Positions 1 through 13,012 of a stretch of DNA of 64,000 nt are shown here, piece after piece (the first letter of the stretch is position 1; each line of letters starts with the position of its first letter). A model generated the notes under the pieces. It did not search any database, had not been told where the DNA came from, and saw only the letters and a program-made list of their open reading frames with translations. The stretch is from Paracamarosporium sp. OC-R06-R3 (lineage: Eukaryota > Ascomycota > Dothideomycetes > Pleosporales > Didymosphaeriaceae), in the NCBI GenBank assembly GCA_019828545.1, contig JACVRA010000301.1:62001-126000 (forward strand). The letters are read 5' to 3'. Both the position numbers and the translations under genes were made by a program.

Positions 1-1672
1 GGTGTAACGAGGCCATCACACCCACTCGTGTTGGCTTCAGGGAAGGCCGAGGAGCTTTAGGAGCCACGTTAAAGACATCATGAGCAGAAGCCTTTGACAC
101 TGTCCCGTTTGCTGAGCGTCGACTGCCAGGGCTTGCAGCAGCACCCACAGTCTGCCATCCATCGTCAAAGTCCGGCGCGGGACAATGGCTTGACAACTCG
201 CTTGACGATAAGTTTTGTGCACTTCGTCTCAGTGCGGCAAGTGGTTTGATAATCCCGGTCTTGCTATGTTTCCACGGATTACGAAACTTGATCATCTGCG
301 GCGGGGTGATGTCTGTGTTGATGATTCTCAGCGAAGGTGGCGGTTTCGGTGTATCCTCCTTTGGGGAATCGCCGTCTTCTTCAACAGCTAGTACTTCTTC
401 GAGAAGACCGTCGCTACTGAGCTTCTTATGCGACTGTTCAGTATGCCGTCGATCAGCATCGTTCAAGGTGGCTGCCGACATGTTCCGCAAATCTTCATGT
501 GTCACGAGGTCATCTTGGTAGATTTCTTCCTCCTCGACGGCTGTCAAGCTACCCGAAGATGCAGAGTCAGAGCCAACAGACCGATACTTCTCACCCGTCT
601 TCCAGTCTTTGTCCGCATAACGGCTTGCCATGATGTCGTAGCTCGCTCGGCTCGTGTACCGCAGGAAGGCGGCCCTACGCATCCTAATCTCCAGCTCATC
701 CTTCTTAGCAGATACGAGATCCGCGATTATGTGATCTTTGAGCTCAGATACAAGGGCTTTGAAGTTCGCTAGTTCCTTGTTTCGCAGACCTCGATTCCTC
801 TCATTACGCTTGAGTAGCTCGGCGATGCGAAGGATCTCGAAGACACGCTCGATTTCAGCAGCGAAGTCGATGTCGACACCTGAAATACGCCCAAACTCTT
901 GGATGTCGCTTCGCTTCTGGCCGTCGTTGTAGCACTGCGCATTATATTTTAGATGTTGCTCGATCTCTTCGATTTCTTCGGGGTTTTCCGGGATCTCAGT
1001 GTCTGTCTGAGAGGCTGCAGGATGTAGAACGGAGTCGATGTATTTGATCTCTTCTTGTGTGATGACCTTGGCTCTGCTCGCCGCTCTAATCTTTCTCTTC
1101 TGCTCCTTCTTGTCTCTCTTCTTTAACGGTACGTCGCCAGATGTAGAAGACCGATCGTCATTGTCAAACGCATCCGAATATCTCAATTTTGACCGGCCTC
1201 TATCGTGTTCGTCCTCAGGGATGATAGGCCAATCTTCGCCACAACTCTCGTATATGATCCGGATCTGTTCACACATGTCATGGTGGCGCTTGTAGTGGTG
1301 CTCGTCGATATGCATGCACATGTCGCATGTGTGGCCACGGTTTCGCATAAACATGGTCTGGTGGAAGCGAAAACATGGCTCCGCATGCGTTCCGAAGCAC
1401 GAGGACCGGGCACTGGGGTGTGAGAGTGGGCGATCGCAGAATCCGCAGTGGTGCTCTAAAAGCCAATTAGCATACGGCAAGTCTAGGGTATGAAGGCCCC
1501 GGTTGCACTTACTGAGAGCGTCTGAGTCCTCCCATCTGACCTCTGTTAGACGTGTTCTTGGCCACTGACAAGGAAGGTACTCACCGGAACAGGACGTCTT
1601 TGCCCATGGCGAACGGCAGGTATGGCACCTACGTAGACAGGCAATGCGACTTGTGGGAAGTCCGACGACAGT
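1..1672 (-). CDS. Uncharacterised Cys/His-rich fungal protein, C-terminus beyond the window
   Basis: A long open frame runs leftward off position 1. I splice it as exons 1585-1672, 1513-1542 and 1482 down to <1; both introns are GT-AG and 30-42 nt long. The joined N-terminal part has clustered Cys and His: CHTC, then HHCGFC, then a Cys/His stretch with HTCDMCMHIDEHHYKRHHDMC-like spacing. This suggests zinc binding, but it is not a pattern I can name. After it come a Lys/Arg-rich segment, a charged helical region with coiled-coil character (around 1040-700), and a low-complexity Ser/Pro-rich tail. An acceptor AG immediately precedes 1672 with an in-frame stop behind it, so at least one 5' exon is missing from this model. 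I do not recognise the family. A chromatin or RNA-associated role is only a guess from composition. Confidence 0.7.
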
Positions 1673-2159
1673 CTAGGTTAACCAAGGCGGGAGATCCGTG
1701 TTGAAATGTCGGAGGGTGCGGGGGTTGGGGCGCAGGTTTATGAAACGGGTAGTTGCAGCTCTTCGCGATGCTTCGCTATGGCTGTGAAATAGTATCGCGG
1801 ACGGGCCAACGCATTGATGACACGCGTAACACGAATAGGGATCGTCGTGACAGAGCTTTTGTATTATTTTTGCTACGGTTGGCCGGAGTACCCTAGCCGA
1901 ATGCGCTTGTGGCGGCTGTCGGTCACTCAGGAGACGGACAAGAAACAAGAGAAAAAGCACAGTCCGAAACGAGTCGAAACGAGTGACTGATTAGAAGCTG
2001 CCAGAACGTTGCTGGAATGACAGGTGCAGCGGTCGCATAGTGACTGATGCAGAACGGGAAAAGCGGAAGGAGCGACTCATCCAACCAGACTCCACATAAT
2101 ATGCTGTGTAACGCGTCGTCCCGTGACACGTCTAATTCACTCCGCATGCGGCACCCAAC
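1673..2159. other. Gap between the partial gene and the egt1 3' end
   Basis: This stretch probably contains the unplaced first exon(s) and promoter of the left-edge minus-strand gene, and the 3' untranslated end of egt1. No convincing start codon could be joined to the acceptor at 1672/1673. Nothing else is seen. Confidence 0.4.
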
Positions 2160-5100
2160 CTACCAATCCTGCACCAGCCTTGCAGTCGCCCAGACGTACC
2201 TGTCATCATTAGTAAAGCAAGACCGCCGCTTCGGGGCTGCTGCCTAAATCACTTACGGGTAGTTGCGCTGGTACCAGTTGATGCTGCCTTTGTTAGTGGA
2301 ACCCTCGCCTCGACCTGCCAGAGATGCTCACAATGTCTTACGCCCTGCGATGCGGCTATGCGTGGCCCACGAGCCTCCAAGCACAACATTGTGCTTTCCG
2401 TCAAAGAAGTCTGCCGTGTAGCCGGGGTATAGTGGCATGGCCGAAAAGCCGTCGTGCTTCTCCAGCACAGTACTGGTCTGCCAGGCTCAAGTTAGATGAT
2501 CATGTTTCACTCTGAGCCCAATCATAAGCCAACTTACCCATTCCCATGCGCCGCCCAGGTCTGATTGCCCACAGAGCTTGCCGCCCTTGTCAGCAACAGA
2601 AACAGGATGCCAGTGCTGGAATGCCGTGTTCGTCCCCTCCAACTCGATGAAGAGGTCGCGCGGCTTCGGACCGGATACTGTGCCGGAGTCGCCGTTCGAC
2701 AAATGGTGAGATGGTGGCGACTCAGACACACCGTTGTTGATCAAGTGCCTAAATGATCAGCCGCAGCTTCGCAGAAAGTCGGTCTGCACGTACCCATTCA
2801 CGGCCGGAATCTTGTTTCCATGTGCCTTCTCAAACTCTTGCGCCTTGATGTGCTCCACGTAGCTGTAGATGCTACGTGCTTCTTCCATGGTAGGGATGCG
2901 CCCACCCATCCACCGAGCACAACTAGCCAGCTCATCGTAAGAGGCTACTACTGGCCACTCCAGCGCATAGTGTAGAGGGACAGGTCCAAATACCGTCCGC
3001 ACATACTTCCCCTGTGTGATGTTGTGGACACCATGATCGAAACCGTTCACGCTCCCATTTTGGACGCTGTCCCTCTTGATCGCTGTCCTGGTCGCCTGGC
3101 TTGAACCTTCGCACCAGGAGGCGGGAATTGCGCTCTTGCCAGTTTGTACGAGATACTCAGCATACTCGCCGTTTGTGATGGGCCTTCCCTTTGTCTTGAA
3201 AGATTTCACTCGCAGCGAACGAGGCGGCTTCTCGTTGTCCCAGCCAAAATATCTGCCGGGATCCGCTCCATCCTCTGGATCATCAAGTCCAACATGTATG
3301 TCAGACTCTGGAATAGTGAACCATTTGTTTTCCACGGCGGCTTTCTCCGATTTAAAAGCAAGCGCTTCAAACGAAGGTCGTACCGATCCTGGTGGAGGGA
3401 GGATTCTTTCACTTTGAATAAGCATGTAGAGAAGCGTCTCCAGGTGCATAGCTTCGTGTTCGAATGCTAGCCACAAGGCACGCGACACACGGGGGTTGTC
3501 ATGTGCAGCGTTTGAGTCGTATAAGGCCTTTGTCCTTGCTCGAACGGAATCTTGGAACGCCAATACTTCTTCCAGCGGTGGCCAGGTATCTGGAATTTCG
3601 CTGTGGTCATGGCATTGTTCAGGGTTATCGACATCAGGATCAATACCTCGCTCGAATATCCTCTGATAAGCTGCAGGTTCTGTGGGTTTTCCCTCTGTGG
3701 CACGGGTTAGGTGAATATCGAGGAATGTTGGAATGTGGCCCAGGTAGAATATGACTGCGTTTCGAAGTTTGATAGGTTTCGATAGGAGATCCTCCTTTGG
3801 AACCATTTCTAGGGTGACGGAGTCCCAAGCAGCCCAAAGCTCCTGCCACTCGGCGACTGAGGGAACAGGTTGTGCAGCGTACAGTTCCGGTTTGGTTGGG
3901 AAAAAGAACGCGGGTTTGGTGACCAAATGTAATCCTAAAATATTAAATATCATCAACATGCAAGATATGAATGAGCAAACGTACCATAGTCGCCCCTGGA
4001 GGTGCCAAATACTGTGTTTGCGACTAGGCCGGCGTCGTTCCAAAGGTGCTGGATCTCTTCGGTACTGAATTTCCAGCTTTCCTCGATGCGAATGCGCTCG
4101 CCTTTCTTAAGTGGAACACCGTCAATGACAACATCCTTGAGCGGTGATACAAAGGCACGGTGATAACCATCTGCCTCCACAAATTCGCCGAAAGCATCCC
4201 ACTCATCGGGTTTGAATGCCTCAGTACCTAGGATGCGGTTGGCATTTTTGAGACCGTTGAGCGTGAAGTTTCGAGTAACTCCTTCGCTGTCATTATATGC
4301 ACCTGATAGGAAAGATGCAGTCAGCGCGTAGACACGAAAATCATTATTTAGACAAGCTTACGGAATACACGATCGGGTTCCTTGCATGAATCAATCCCGA
4401 TCAACATAGAGTCGCCGGGCTGGAGTGCATCACGGAAGCCGGCCAAGAAAGGAGGAACATCGGCACGATTGAAATTGCCCAAGCTCGAACCAAGCCAGAG
4501 AATGGTCTTGGGCTTCTTGATGATTTTGGGAGATTTCAACCATTCAAGGGCGTGATCATAGGTACCGTACAATCCGTAGAGTTTGACGTGCTGGTAGTCT
4601 ATCATAACAAGTCAGCATTGGTTAGGTAATCATTCAGACATTGCTATTGACTGCAGCGCAAATTATCAACGTGGTGAAGACTGAATATCTTACTGGTGGG
4701 AATTTCGGCGAATGTCCGCTCCAATTCAGGCAATGAAAGATCGACTGCGTAATACTCGACTTCTTTGCCGAGGCGCTCAATGGCCTGCAGGAGGATGTTG
4801 ACTTTACGCAAGTTGCTGCAACATATATTAGTATCGGCCTCGGGCGGCGTGGTGCTTCATATCCGGGCGGGTTCCTACCCGCTCCCCAACTCAACGACCA
4901 CCGACCCGGGCCGAATTCTTTCCGCAATCTGGTCGGCATACGTCTCCAATACTTCAATTTCGGCATTGGTGAGGTAGTAGTCCTTCACGTAGGTGATTTT
5001 CTCGAAAAGTCGCAAACCTGCTTCGTCGTACAGCAGCATAGTCGGAAGAGTCTTCTCTCCGCCAGCTTCGGGTCGCAAGCCATCTTTGATGTCTTGTAGG

Positions 5101-5237
5101 ATATCAAATTCGGTTGGACCGGGCCTGATGTCGATGATTTCGGTTGATGACTTTGAAGGCATTTTTGTGGATGACGTCTCTTGGAGCAATCGCAACGGAC
5201 GGAGTCTAGCTCCGGAAAGAGCTTGAATGGCATCCAT
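2160..5237 (-). CDS. egt1: Ergothioneine biosynthesis protein Egt1
   Basis: Fused histidine trimethyltransferase and hercynylcysteine sulfoxide synthase, the first enzyme of fungal ergothioneine synthesis (cytosolic, SAM and non-haem Fe(II) dependent). Exons in transcription order are 4879-5237, 4694-4815, 4362-4598, 3985-4302, 2794-3934, 2538-2748, 2332-2477, 2257-2283 and 2160-2199, giving 866 aa, close to the family norm of about 850-880. The N-terminal EgtD half shows VVELGSGNLRK (SAM site), LWLGSSLGNF and LIGIDSCKEPDRV. The DinB-like middle has the iron motif HEAMHLE (HxxxHxE) near residue 505. The FGE-sulfatase half has FGWDNEKP, GGAWEW, VLGGSWATH and a C-terminal NYPYVWATARLV. An alternative start is Met at 5162, where the conserved part begins. 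The intron at 2749-2793 removes an in-frame stop and restores VNGHLINNGV. No sign of damage. Confidence 0.95.
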
Positions 5238-7525
5238 CGCAAAGAGCGGCTAGGCAGGCAGATATATATTCACGCAGTAGACAACGGACGCTATACGCTC
5301 CAAAGACGGCGTAGCTTACGGTGATGAATCCGGCAGAGTTTGGAGGAGGATGGTCACTGTATGCTGCAGTAACGACAAGGAATGGATCACACTAGTGCAG
5401 TAGGGCTAATCACGCTCCAGCCACAGGACAAATCAAGCGGCGACAAATCCTCACGACTGGAGACGGTACGACAGAAGGTGATTATTCGCCGCCAGTTTTG
5501 GGGTCGGTTAGTTCCTCAGCATTCCGGGTTGACCCCTCACAAGCCGCATCACCTGTTTTATGCACAACTTGAAGTGGTGAGAACGGCAGTGTTCCCCACA
5601 TCAAACTCGGATTTAGGGCAGACATCCAAGAATGGCATGGTGGCGAGCAATGGTGGGTGGAGCATCCTCATCGATGACGTTTGCGCAGTTCCTGAAACGT
5701 GATGTTGACGGGACGCCGGAACACGGTCGAGCTCGAAAGAAACAAAGGAGAGTCGAGCTGAGGGGCAATGCAAGGGCAAGAGCGGAGACAAATCGGTCCG
5801 CCGTCGACTTTGCGTCCCCAGTTGTTGGAACGCGTTCCCGACCGCAAAGACAGTGCAACAGTCTCCAGCAAACTGCGGGGCTCGACCTTGTCAGGAACGA
5901 TGGCGTTGTGAGTGGCCCACGGCCTGACGCATTGGATTGATCAGACTCCGGATGACAAAGTGAGATGGGCGGCGAATTCGCGCAAATCCGTCTGCTATGT
6001 GAGTGGTGACGCGGGGTCAGGGCGCGTATTGACGCGAGAACCGGCTACGGCAGCGTGTCGCGTCAGCACGGGGCGGGCAGCACCGGGCTAAGATGACTAT
6101 TCATGAGGCTTTTGCGCGGATGCGGAGAGTGTCACTCCGCTGCATGCAAGGTTGCGTGACTGTGAAAGGCTGTTTACTGAGCGTGATTGAGGTGCATGGT
6201 ATGCGGATTAGTCATGGTTGTCTGGACCGTCTGAAGAGGGACTAGCTGCTCTCGGAGCCTTCACAACCGAGTCTGCTACCGGTATGTGAATCTCGGTATA
6301 TCATGGCCATAGCTTCCCGACCGCAGCCGAACCGCAGCCGCAAATAGACCGCTCTCTCCTCACCAGCAGGTGATATCAGAGAGAAGGGTCCAGAGGTGAG
6401 CGACTTGAGCGCGGTAACTAAAAAGGGTATTATCCAAATTGGGAATGTTACGCCTGACACTATGGCCACGTAGCTGGTATGGGCATACTTTGCTATACTA
6501 CTAATCGGCTTCACTTGTCGCAATCAGAAAATCAGTGATGGTATAGCCTAGCCCACAGCGCTTTCAACTTTCAGGCTATCGTCCAAGGGTGCTTGTGCTT
6601 GGAGACGCTGCTCCCCTTGAAGCGACCTTCGTTCGATCTTCGAATAAAACAGGGCGTTGGACCGACTTTTCTTTGCGTAGCCGTATTGCCCCAATGTTTC
6701 CAACCCTGTTACCACGAGAGTAGTTGACTCTACTGTTTCTATGAAGCCAACGTCACATCAGCTTCGTTGATGTTAACAAAGCAGGGTTATGGAATCTCTC
6801 ATACAGACATCATTGGCATCATCCATTACATTGCATATACCACCGGCATCGAGTCCATTTCATCAAAACAACTGACCAAACCTACCAGAAGGAACAACTA
6901 GTAGAGTTTTCGCATCCCGCACGACTCGCAGCGGCGGTTTCTTAAATGAGGTCTGAAACGAGGTGTCTACATCACGATCACACAACCTTCAAACTCCCAG
7001 CAAAGGTGTTCATGAACTTCGTGACTACAATAGTTATGGTCCAGATCCACAACTAACTAGCTGACAGAAAATGCTTCATATTCCAACTTCTTTGTTCTTT
7101 GAAACGCGCGTTCCTTTTTCTCGCCTGCAAGCCACAATTGAGACAAGGAAATTGCAGAAGCGCTTGGATGTTCTTCTGCATTCAACCGTAACACTGGGCC
7201 TAATCATGCGTAGATGATTTCGAACTACAAGAGACGGAGACGCCGCACTGTCATTGTTACCGTCAACGCCCAGCGACGAAGGGCACTCAAAGAAGACCTG
7301 CTAAGAAGTTCCAATCGATGCAAGTGCAAGATCTCAGCTTACCGTAGTTGAAATTGACTCAAAGAGCCACTTTTGGACTGCAGATCAGGTGGATATTCAG
7401 CCCTCTTCCTCATACCTAGTTACCTGGTCAAGAGACGACAATGTCCTATTCTACCTCGAGTGCTGCGCGCTCACTCGGAAATTCGTTATCGTTTTTTGGA
7501 ACTACCTAGACGATCATTCTACGAC
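5238..7525. other. Intergenic, no gene seen
   Basis: Left part is the egt1 leader and promoter. About 5630-5940 has overlapping short open frames on both strands with no domain or splice support. From about 6240 the DNA is more AT rich and holds only short frames. No repeat or RNA gene recognised. Confidence 0.4.
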
Positions 7526-8512
7526 ATGGAAAACCAAATGCAATTTGGTACCCCTTGTTCCCCAGGTCAACTCTCTAGTTACTTCGATGCTTTCGTCCAC
7601 ATACCACAGACAACGTATGACCCTAGCACGTGGTTGCCGACGCTAAACAACTTGCGTGATCAAAAGGAATACCTAGAAGAATTGCTATGCAAGACTGCGA
7701 CAACGCTCAACGCACTCCGCGACAGACAAACACGCAACGAACGCATAATAAGCACCCACCCAACACCCCGTTCAAGAAGGAGGAAGATTTTACAGAACAA
7801 ATGGAGGACGGGCAAGACAATACAGACGTGCGAAAATGAGGAGCGAGCCGTAATTGACTGTCTACGAGTATGTGAAAGCAACATTCACGCGTTGGAGGTT
7901 ATGATCAATCCGCCAGACATGGCGTGGATCGACGCAGAATACCACACCAATAACTCATACACCGACTTGGACACGACACCATTCGACTGGCAATTCTGGA
8001 CAGATGAAGCGGCTGTCTCTCAGTTTGAGCAAAGCCGTCAACGACCACTACCGTTGGTTGATGCAGCACCAGACACGGTAACAGCCAGACGTGAAGAAAC
8101 CGCGGCTAGACGTTTGCCTGTATTATCTCTTCGATCCGACCCTGGATCTAACACGCCATTTCCTGCAGCAGCACCGAGTTCTGCGTACACAAACTTCACG
8201 CTCAGTCCGGAAGCGGCTGAGTTCGAGCCAAGTGCAGCCCATTTACAACAACCCGTTACGCGAGTAGCCAAGGAACTGGACAAGCTGACCATCTCTGGTT
8301 TCCTGGCGTCGAAGCGCATGCACACGATCCGAAGGCGTCGCTCCTCTGACGCAGCTGACAATCACATGTCTCGCCATCCATCGAGCAATGTTGGTTCAAA
8401 GTTGACACCAACACGAAGCTGCCAGAGTTCGACCGGTTCTAGCCCGCCTCGCGAGGTAGCTTTTGGAGGATGCGGAGGGAACAACAGGTGGGAGAGATCC
8501 AAGTCGATATAA
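7526..8512 (+). CDS. Hypothetical protein with central coiled-coil segment
   Basis: Single-exon frame of 328 aa from ATG at 7526; the frame stays open upstream to 7373 but an ATG inside fits the composition better. Residues about 40-70 are Leu/Glu/Arg rich and coiled-coil-like (DQKEYLEELL), followed by a basic patch (RSRRRK). A Trp/Asp-rich middle (DTTPFDWQFWTDE) leads to a Ser/Pro/Ala-rich, apparently disordered C-terminal half with a basic MHTIRRRRSSD patch that could be a nuclear signal. No catalytic motif, signal peptide or membrane segment. I do not recognise the family. It lies between the divergent egt1 promoter region and cho2, on the same strand as cho2. Confidence 0.6.
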   Translation: MENQMQFGTPCSPGQLSSYFDAFVHIPQTTYDPSTWLPTLNNLRDQKEYLEELLCKTATTLNALRDRQTRNERIISTHPTPRSRRRKILQNKWRTGKTIQTCENEERAVIDCLRVCESNIHALEVMINPPDMAWIDAEYHTNNSYTDLDTTPFDWQFWTDEAAVSQFEQSRQRPLPLVDAAPDTVTARREETAARRLPVLSLRSDPGSNTPFPAAAPSSAYTNFTLSPEAAEFEPSAAHLQQPVTRVAKELDKLTISGFLASKRMHTIRRRRSSDAADNHMSRHPSSNVGSKLTPTRSCQSSTGSSPPREVAFGGCGGNNRWERSKSI

Positions 8513-9246
8513 CTACGAGAAGACAGAATGGCATGTTGTGTTGCATGTTTACTGAATAGCTTTCGACATGTCTCTGGAACTGCATCCGGGGACGTACGTT
8601 CGCTTAGAGAACTGCCGAGAGTACGTGAGGGCTTTGACGCATCACATGCGAGGGGCAGCTACGTAATTGTTTTGAAAATGCCTCCCACTGTACATACGAC
8701 TATGCTACAAAATGCAAAAGTGAAGCACAAAGTTACGTTATGCAGGGGTTTCGTGACGCCAGAACAGTGCAGCAAGGGGGAGTGATGGATGAATGCGTGG
8801 GAGAAACGATACAGAAACCAACAGGACTGTTGCGTTGTGTCATCGCGGGGGTTGGCAAGCCGCGGCGCTCGGGCCCCACCTGGCATGTGTCGGCTTACGA
8901 GCTTCAATTCCCGAAGCCTTTGAAAACTTCGTCTTGCTTTCACCACGCCCTCAGGCCACCAAGTGACCCATTCAACATACCTGCTGAAGTTCAACACTTC
9001 ATGGCTGTCCCCTGTGCTCAGCTTTGCATTCCTACAAGACCACCGGCATTGTGCGCTGCACCCTAGTCCGCATCCGTCGACATCTCCCGTGCTCCACCAC
9101 GCCCACCACACAGCGCACGCCTGCATTCGTAGCGCCTCCGCTTGGCTAGAAGCCCACCGAGCCAGAAGCCCACCGGGTCTCTCCCCGCTCGAAATTGGAC
9201 CTCTTAAACAGCCCCTCGTTTTTGCTGCGTTGCACTTCACAGCATC
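8513..9246. other. cho2 upstream region
   Basis: Contains the 3' end of the upstream hypothetical gene and the promoter and leader of cho2. The last 200 bases before ATG 9247 are C/T rich (for example around 9060-9230), typical of fungal leaders. No gene or repeat seen. Confidence 0.4.
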
Positions 9247-12200
9247 ATGGCGGGCGAATCTAGCAGCAACCTGCGCGAGAGGCCCTCTGCCAAACCGTTA
9301 CACTTGCACAACTCTGGCGATGCGAGGCAAAAAGTGCTAGACCTGAATGAAAAGGAGGCTAAAGAGCAGAAACATGGCCCGAAGCGCACCTATGGCAGGA
9401 CGCCCGACGGCACCGGTACGTTGCCATACAACGGATGGCAGTCAAGGGACGACACAGTGAGTAGTGGCAGGCTGTACACTCGATTGCTAACGTACTCACC
9501 GCAGTATTTATCGTGCCGCAAACGCATGACATGGTATCACAGCTTCTTTCGCCCTCGCAACCAAAGAACCTGTCTGACCTTGTCGTACTCGCTGTCCTCG
9601 CTGGCCTGATAATCCTACTCTACCTACTGCCCAAAAGCGCCCGCAAGCCCGTCTTCGCAATCATCTTCCTTTTCTGGCGTGCTGCCTATAACGTGGGCAT
9701 TGGTTGGCTCCTACACATGCAGTCTAACCACAACCGCCTGGTCCTCTGGGCGAAGAACTCGCACATCTTCGAGAACCCAGACCTAGGCACCAACAAGCAT
9801 CGCACCCTGTACAAGCTACTCAAGCGCGAGATGGAGACCAAGATTCCCAAGGACTACAAGTTCGAGGAAGCACCGCTCGAGTATAATACATGGCTACTCT
9901 TCAGGCGGGTCGTAGACCTCATCCTCATGTGTGACTTTGTCTCGTACTGCCTCTTCGCTATAGCTTGCTTCAACCGCCCAGATGAGAGCTGGGGATTGTG
10001 GATGCTGCGATGGGTCACGGGTATCCTGCTTTTCCTCTTCAATCTGTGGGTCAAACTCGACGCTCATAGAGTCGTCAAGGACTTTGCATGGTACTGGGGC
10101 GACTTTTTTTACCTTATTGATCAACAACTTACCTTTGACGGGGTCTTCGAGATGGCTCCACATCCTATGTACTCAGTGGGGTATGCGGGATACTACGGTA
10201 TATCTATGATGGCAGCGAGCTACGCCGTCTTGCTTATCTCCGTAATCGCGCATGCCGCCCAATTTGTCTTTTTGAGCTTTGTGGAAAACCCACACATCGA
10301 CAAGACATATAACACGCCACCGCCCAGAAAGCGCCAACAGTCCCAAAGCTCCAACCGCGACGAACGTCCCACATCCGGTCACTCCGAATCTGCCTTCATC
10401 GATGGTGCGCCCATCGTCGACTCTGACGAGCATCCCTCCCCCATCCACAACATTGTAGGTCCGCTAAACACTGATTTCCATCGCTCAATCGACACAGGGG
10501 TATTCTTGTTTGTATTCTACATGTTTTGCTTTACAATCATGACACCGAACACGTGGGCGGTGCGCACCTTTTTCCTCGTCAACGCCTTCATTTGGAGGCT
10601 GTGGTACGCGCTTGGGCTTGGATATATATTAGACCGACAGTCTAAGAAGAAGAACTGGACACGTCATTTCATCAAGTATGGAGACAGTAAAGAAGAAGCG
10701 TGGCGACAGTGGAAGTACCTGTACCACATGAGCATGACTTTGAGCTACATCACCTTCGCAGCAGCAGCTTGGAAGATGTACACCCTCCCGTCAGACTGGA
10801 CATATGGATGGACGCTGCTGCGGCACGTCCTGGGAGTGAGCCTCATAGCTCTGCAAGTGTGGACCGCCTCCAGCATCTACGAATCGCTAGGCGAATTCGG
10901 TTGGTTCTTTGGCGACTTTCTCTTCGACCCGCCGTCCAAGAACCTAACCTACTCCGGCATCTACCGCTTTCTGAATAATCCCGAACGTGTTTTGGGCCTC
11001 GCTGGCGTCTGGGGTGTTGCGCTGATCACGTGGAGCTTGCCCATTTTCTATCTGGCTGGAACCGCACATGTCCTCAACCTCGCATTCTTGCAGTTTGTCG
11101 AACGTCCGCACATGCAGAAACTCTATGGTGAAAAATTGCGTCAAACGTCCGGCGTGAGCAAGACATTCCGGCAGGCTCTCCCCAGTCCTGTCCGGAACTG
11201 GCAGTCAGCGGCAGATGAGTATCTCAATTCGACCGTCGAGTTCATCGAAGAGGTTATTGAGAGTGCAAGACCGAAGCTGGCCGCTGGTGTTGATACATTC
11301 TTCAAAGATACTACTGCACTGTTCAAATCTTACCCAGCACGCATCTCAATCACTCGCCTCGCCCCAGAACTAGCCGGTGTGGACCCGACTGAATACAAGA
11401 TCGAAATCGAAGGCTCGCGCTTATCGCCTCACATGGAGCTTCAAAGGGTTCACGGACGGGAGGGAGAGATGGCACGAACTCCAGCGGAGCGCACCAGCGA
11501 ATTCACCACGCTCATGCTCGAATACGGAGCCCCCATCAAAGTGAGATGGCAGGCTCCGCTGAATCACAGCAAGAAAGATTGGATTGGGCTGTATATGGTT
11601 GCCGACAACGCATCACGCGAGGTCACTCGCATCGGTAGTAACGGACGCTGGATCGCAACCAACAAGGGCGTCCACGACAGCAGCCGCGCGGAAGAAGGCA
11701 TCATCGTATCAGACAAGCTTGTCCCCGCTGCGGAACGCAAAGACGGTGACTTAGACTGTTATACCGGTGAAGTCGAGTTCCGCGGCGACAAGCTCTGGTG
11801 GACTACAGGTGTATTCGAGTTCCGGTATCACCATAACGGGAAACATAATGTCCTTGCCGTCACTCAGGCTTTCGTGACGCGTATCCCTAGGTTCGACGAA
11901 GAAGATGTGGAACTCGACGTTAATGGAACTATCCGCGAGCCTGTCGAGCGAGCTCTGCTGCCGGTGGTGCAGAACTGCTTTGATCGGGACCCAGAGATTG
12001 CACCATCGACGGTGGACGAGCCGTTTGGGAGCTTGGTGGAGAGGGACGGGAAGTTTGCTAGTAGAGTGGTGTTTGCGGTGCATCAGATGTGAGTTGACTT
12101 CAACGTGTCTCCTCGACACACAGCTGAGTCTAGCCAGGTTCGGAATCGAATTCGCACCTGAGGTCGTGCAGGCCGACGGCACGGTGCGCAACCTAGCATG

Positions 12201-12341
12201 GCGCATCTGTAACGCGAAGAAAGTCTTGGTACGTCATGCCCTGCACATTTATCCATACAGCCTCCTTCTCATACTCATGCCCTCTAGGCACCCTACAGCA
12301 TGTCTCGCACTGGCGGGAGAAACACGCCCGAACTGCGATAG
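9247..12341 (+). CDS. cho2: Phosphatidylethanolamine N-methyltransferase Cho2
   Basis: Endoplasmic reticulum membrane enzyme that makes the first SAM-dependent methylation of phosphatidylethanolamine towards phosphatidylcholine; Opi3-type enzymes finish the pathway. Exons 9247-9415, 9505-12088, 12138-12228 and 12288-12341 give 965 aa, the usual Cho2 size, with GT-AG introns. Many hydrophobic segments follow a soluble N-terminus. Two internal PEMT repeats are visible: one with [27 protein letters not shown] and [11 protein letters not shown] (residues about 255-330), another with [27 protein letters not shown] and [12 protein letters not shown]. The C-terminal soluble part includes KDWIGLYMV and [20 protein letters not shown]. 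Pieces of the first repeat recur at 13013-13333 and 20441-20480. Confidence 0.95.
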
Positions 12342-13012
12342 TTGTACCGGCGTACAACTACCAGACTACCAACACCCGCAAGGCCCCCTCTCTCTATCTC
12401 CCACGCCACCGCTCCTCTCCCCCTCAAACCCTCCCAAATTTCCACCAACCCTCCAGAACCCATATCTATTCAAACCACTCGACGCCACAGTCCGCAAAGG
12501 CAGAGGCACAACCCTACCTACCACACCCTAGCCATGGCTATGCCCCTCTGAATCCTACTACATCTTTCCTCTCCTGCTGTCCTACACATCTGCGAATCCT
12601 TGGCAATAACAAAAGCATATGTTTCCTTGAATGATGCACGTTTCTTGGCGTTGATTGCATGGAAGGAGTTCTTGTGGTGCGAGGAGGTGATAAGGTGTAC
12701 ATACATTCATGAAAAGTACATAAATGGAATGGAATGAAATGGAATAGGTTGCATAGTTTTGGGTTGTTTCTGTTTAAGTGTGAGCGTGTGATTGAGTGGG
12801 TGTTGGGCCTAGTGTTGAACTCGGTGGGTCAACTCCAGGCTCCAGAGTTGGAGCTACGCGCACTAAGTGCTGTACTGTTACTAGGGGCCCGCCGCGTTTC
12901 AGGATCTAGCTACAACTTCGAGAGTGGCATGTAAGAGTACAACGCCCCATTTGTGAACATAGCTAACATTTCATAGTATGTTACTTCCTGTCTCTACTCC
13001 ACAGCAGGTTAA
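12342..13012. other. cho2 3' region with one copy of a dispersed repeat
   Basis: Pyrimidine-rich to about 12540, then purine rich. About 12796-12900 carries a copy of the repeat family found twice near 28.0-28.25 kb. No independent gene supported. Confidence 0.45.
12796..12900 (+). repeat. Dispersed repeat, copy 1 (GGCTCC...GGAGC family)
   Basis: Shares the order of blocks GTGGGTGTT, GGCCTAG, GGCTCCAGAGTTGGAGCTAC, TGCTGTACTGTTACT with copies at 28003-28130 and 28131-28250. The core GCTCCA...TGGAGC is an inverted repeat able to form a small hairpin. Boundaries are approximate. It may be a MITE fragment or a piece of a larger decayed element. Confidence 0.6.

Noticed and set aside
2757..2793. 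Apparent stop in egt1 after a DFLR-like end
   Set aside because: Lies inside a 45-nt GT-AG intron; splicing restores the conserved VNGHLINNGV segment.
5632..5940. Plus-strand frame of about 100 codons upstream of egt1
   Set aside because: Overlaps frames on the other strand, no domain, no leader or intron evidence.
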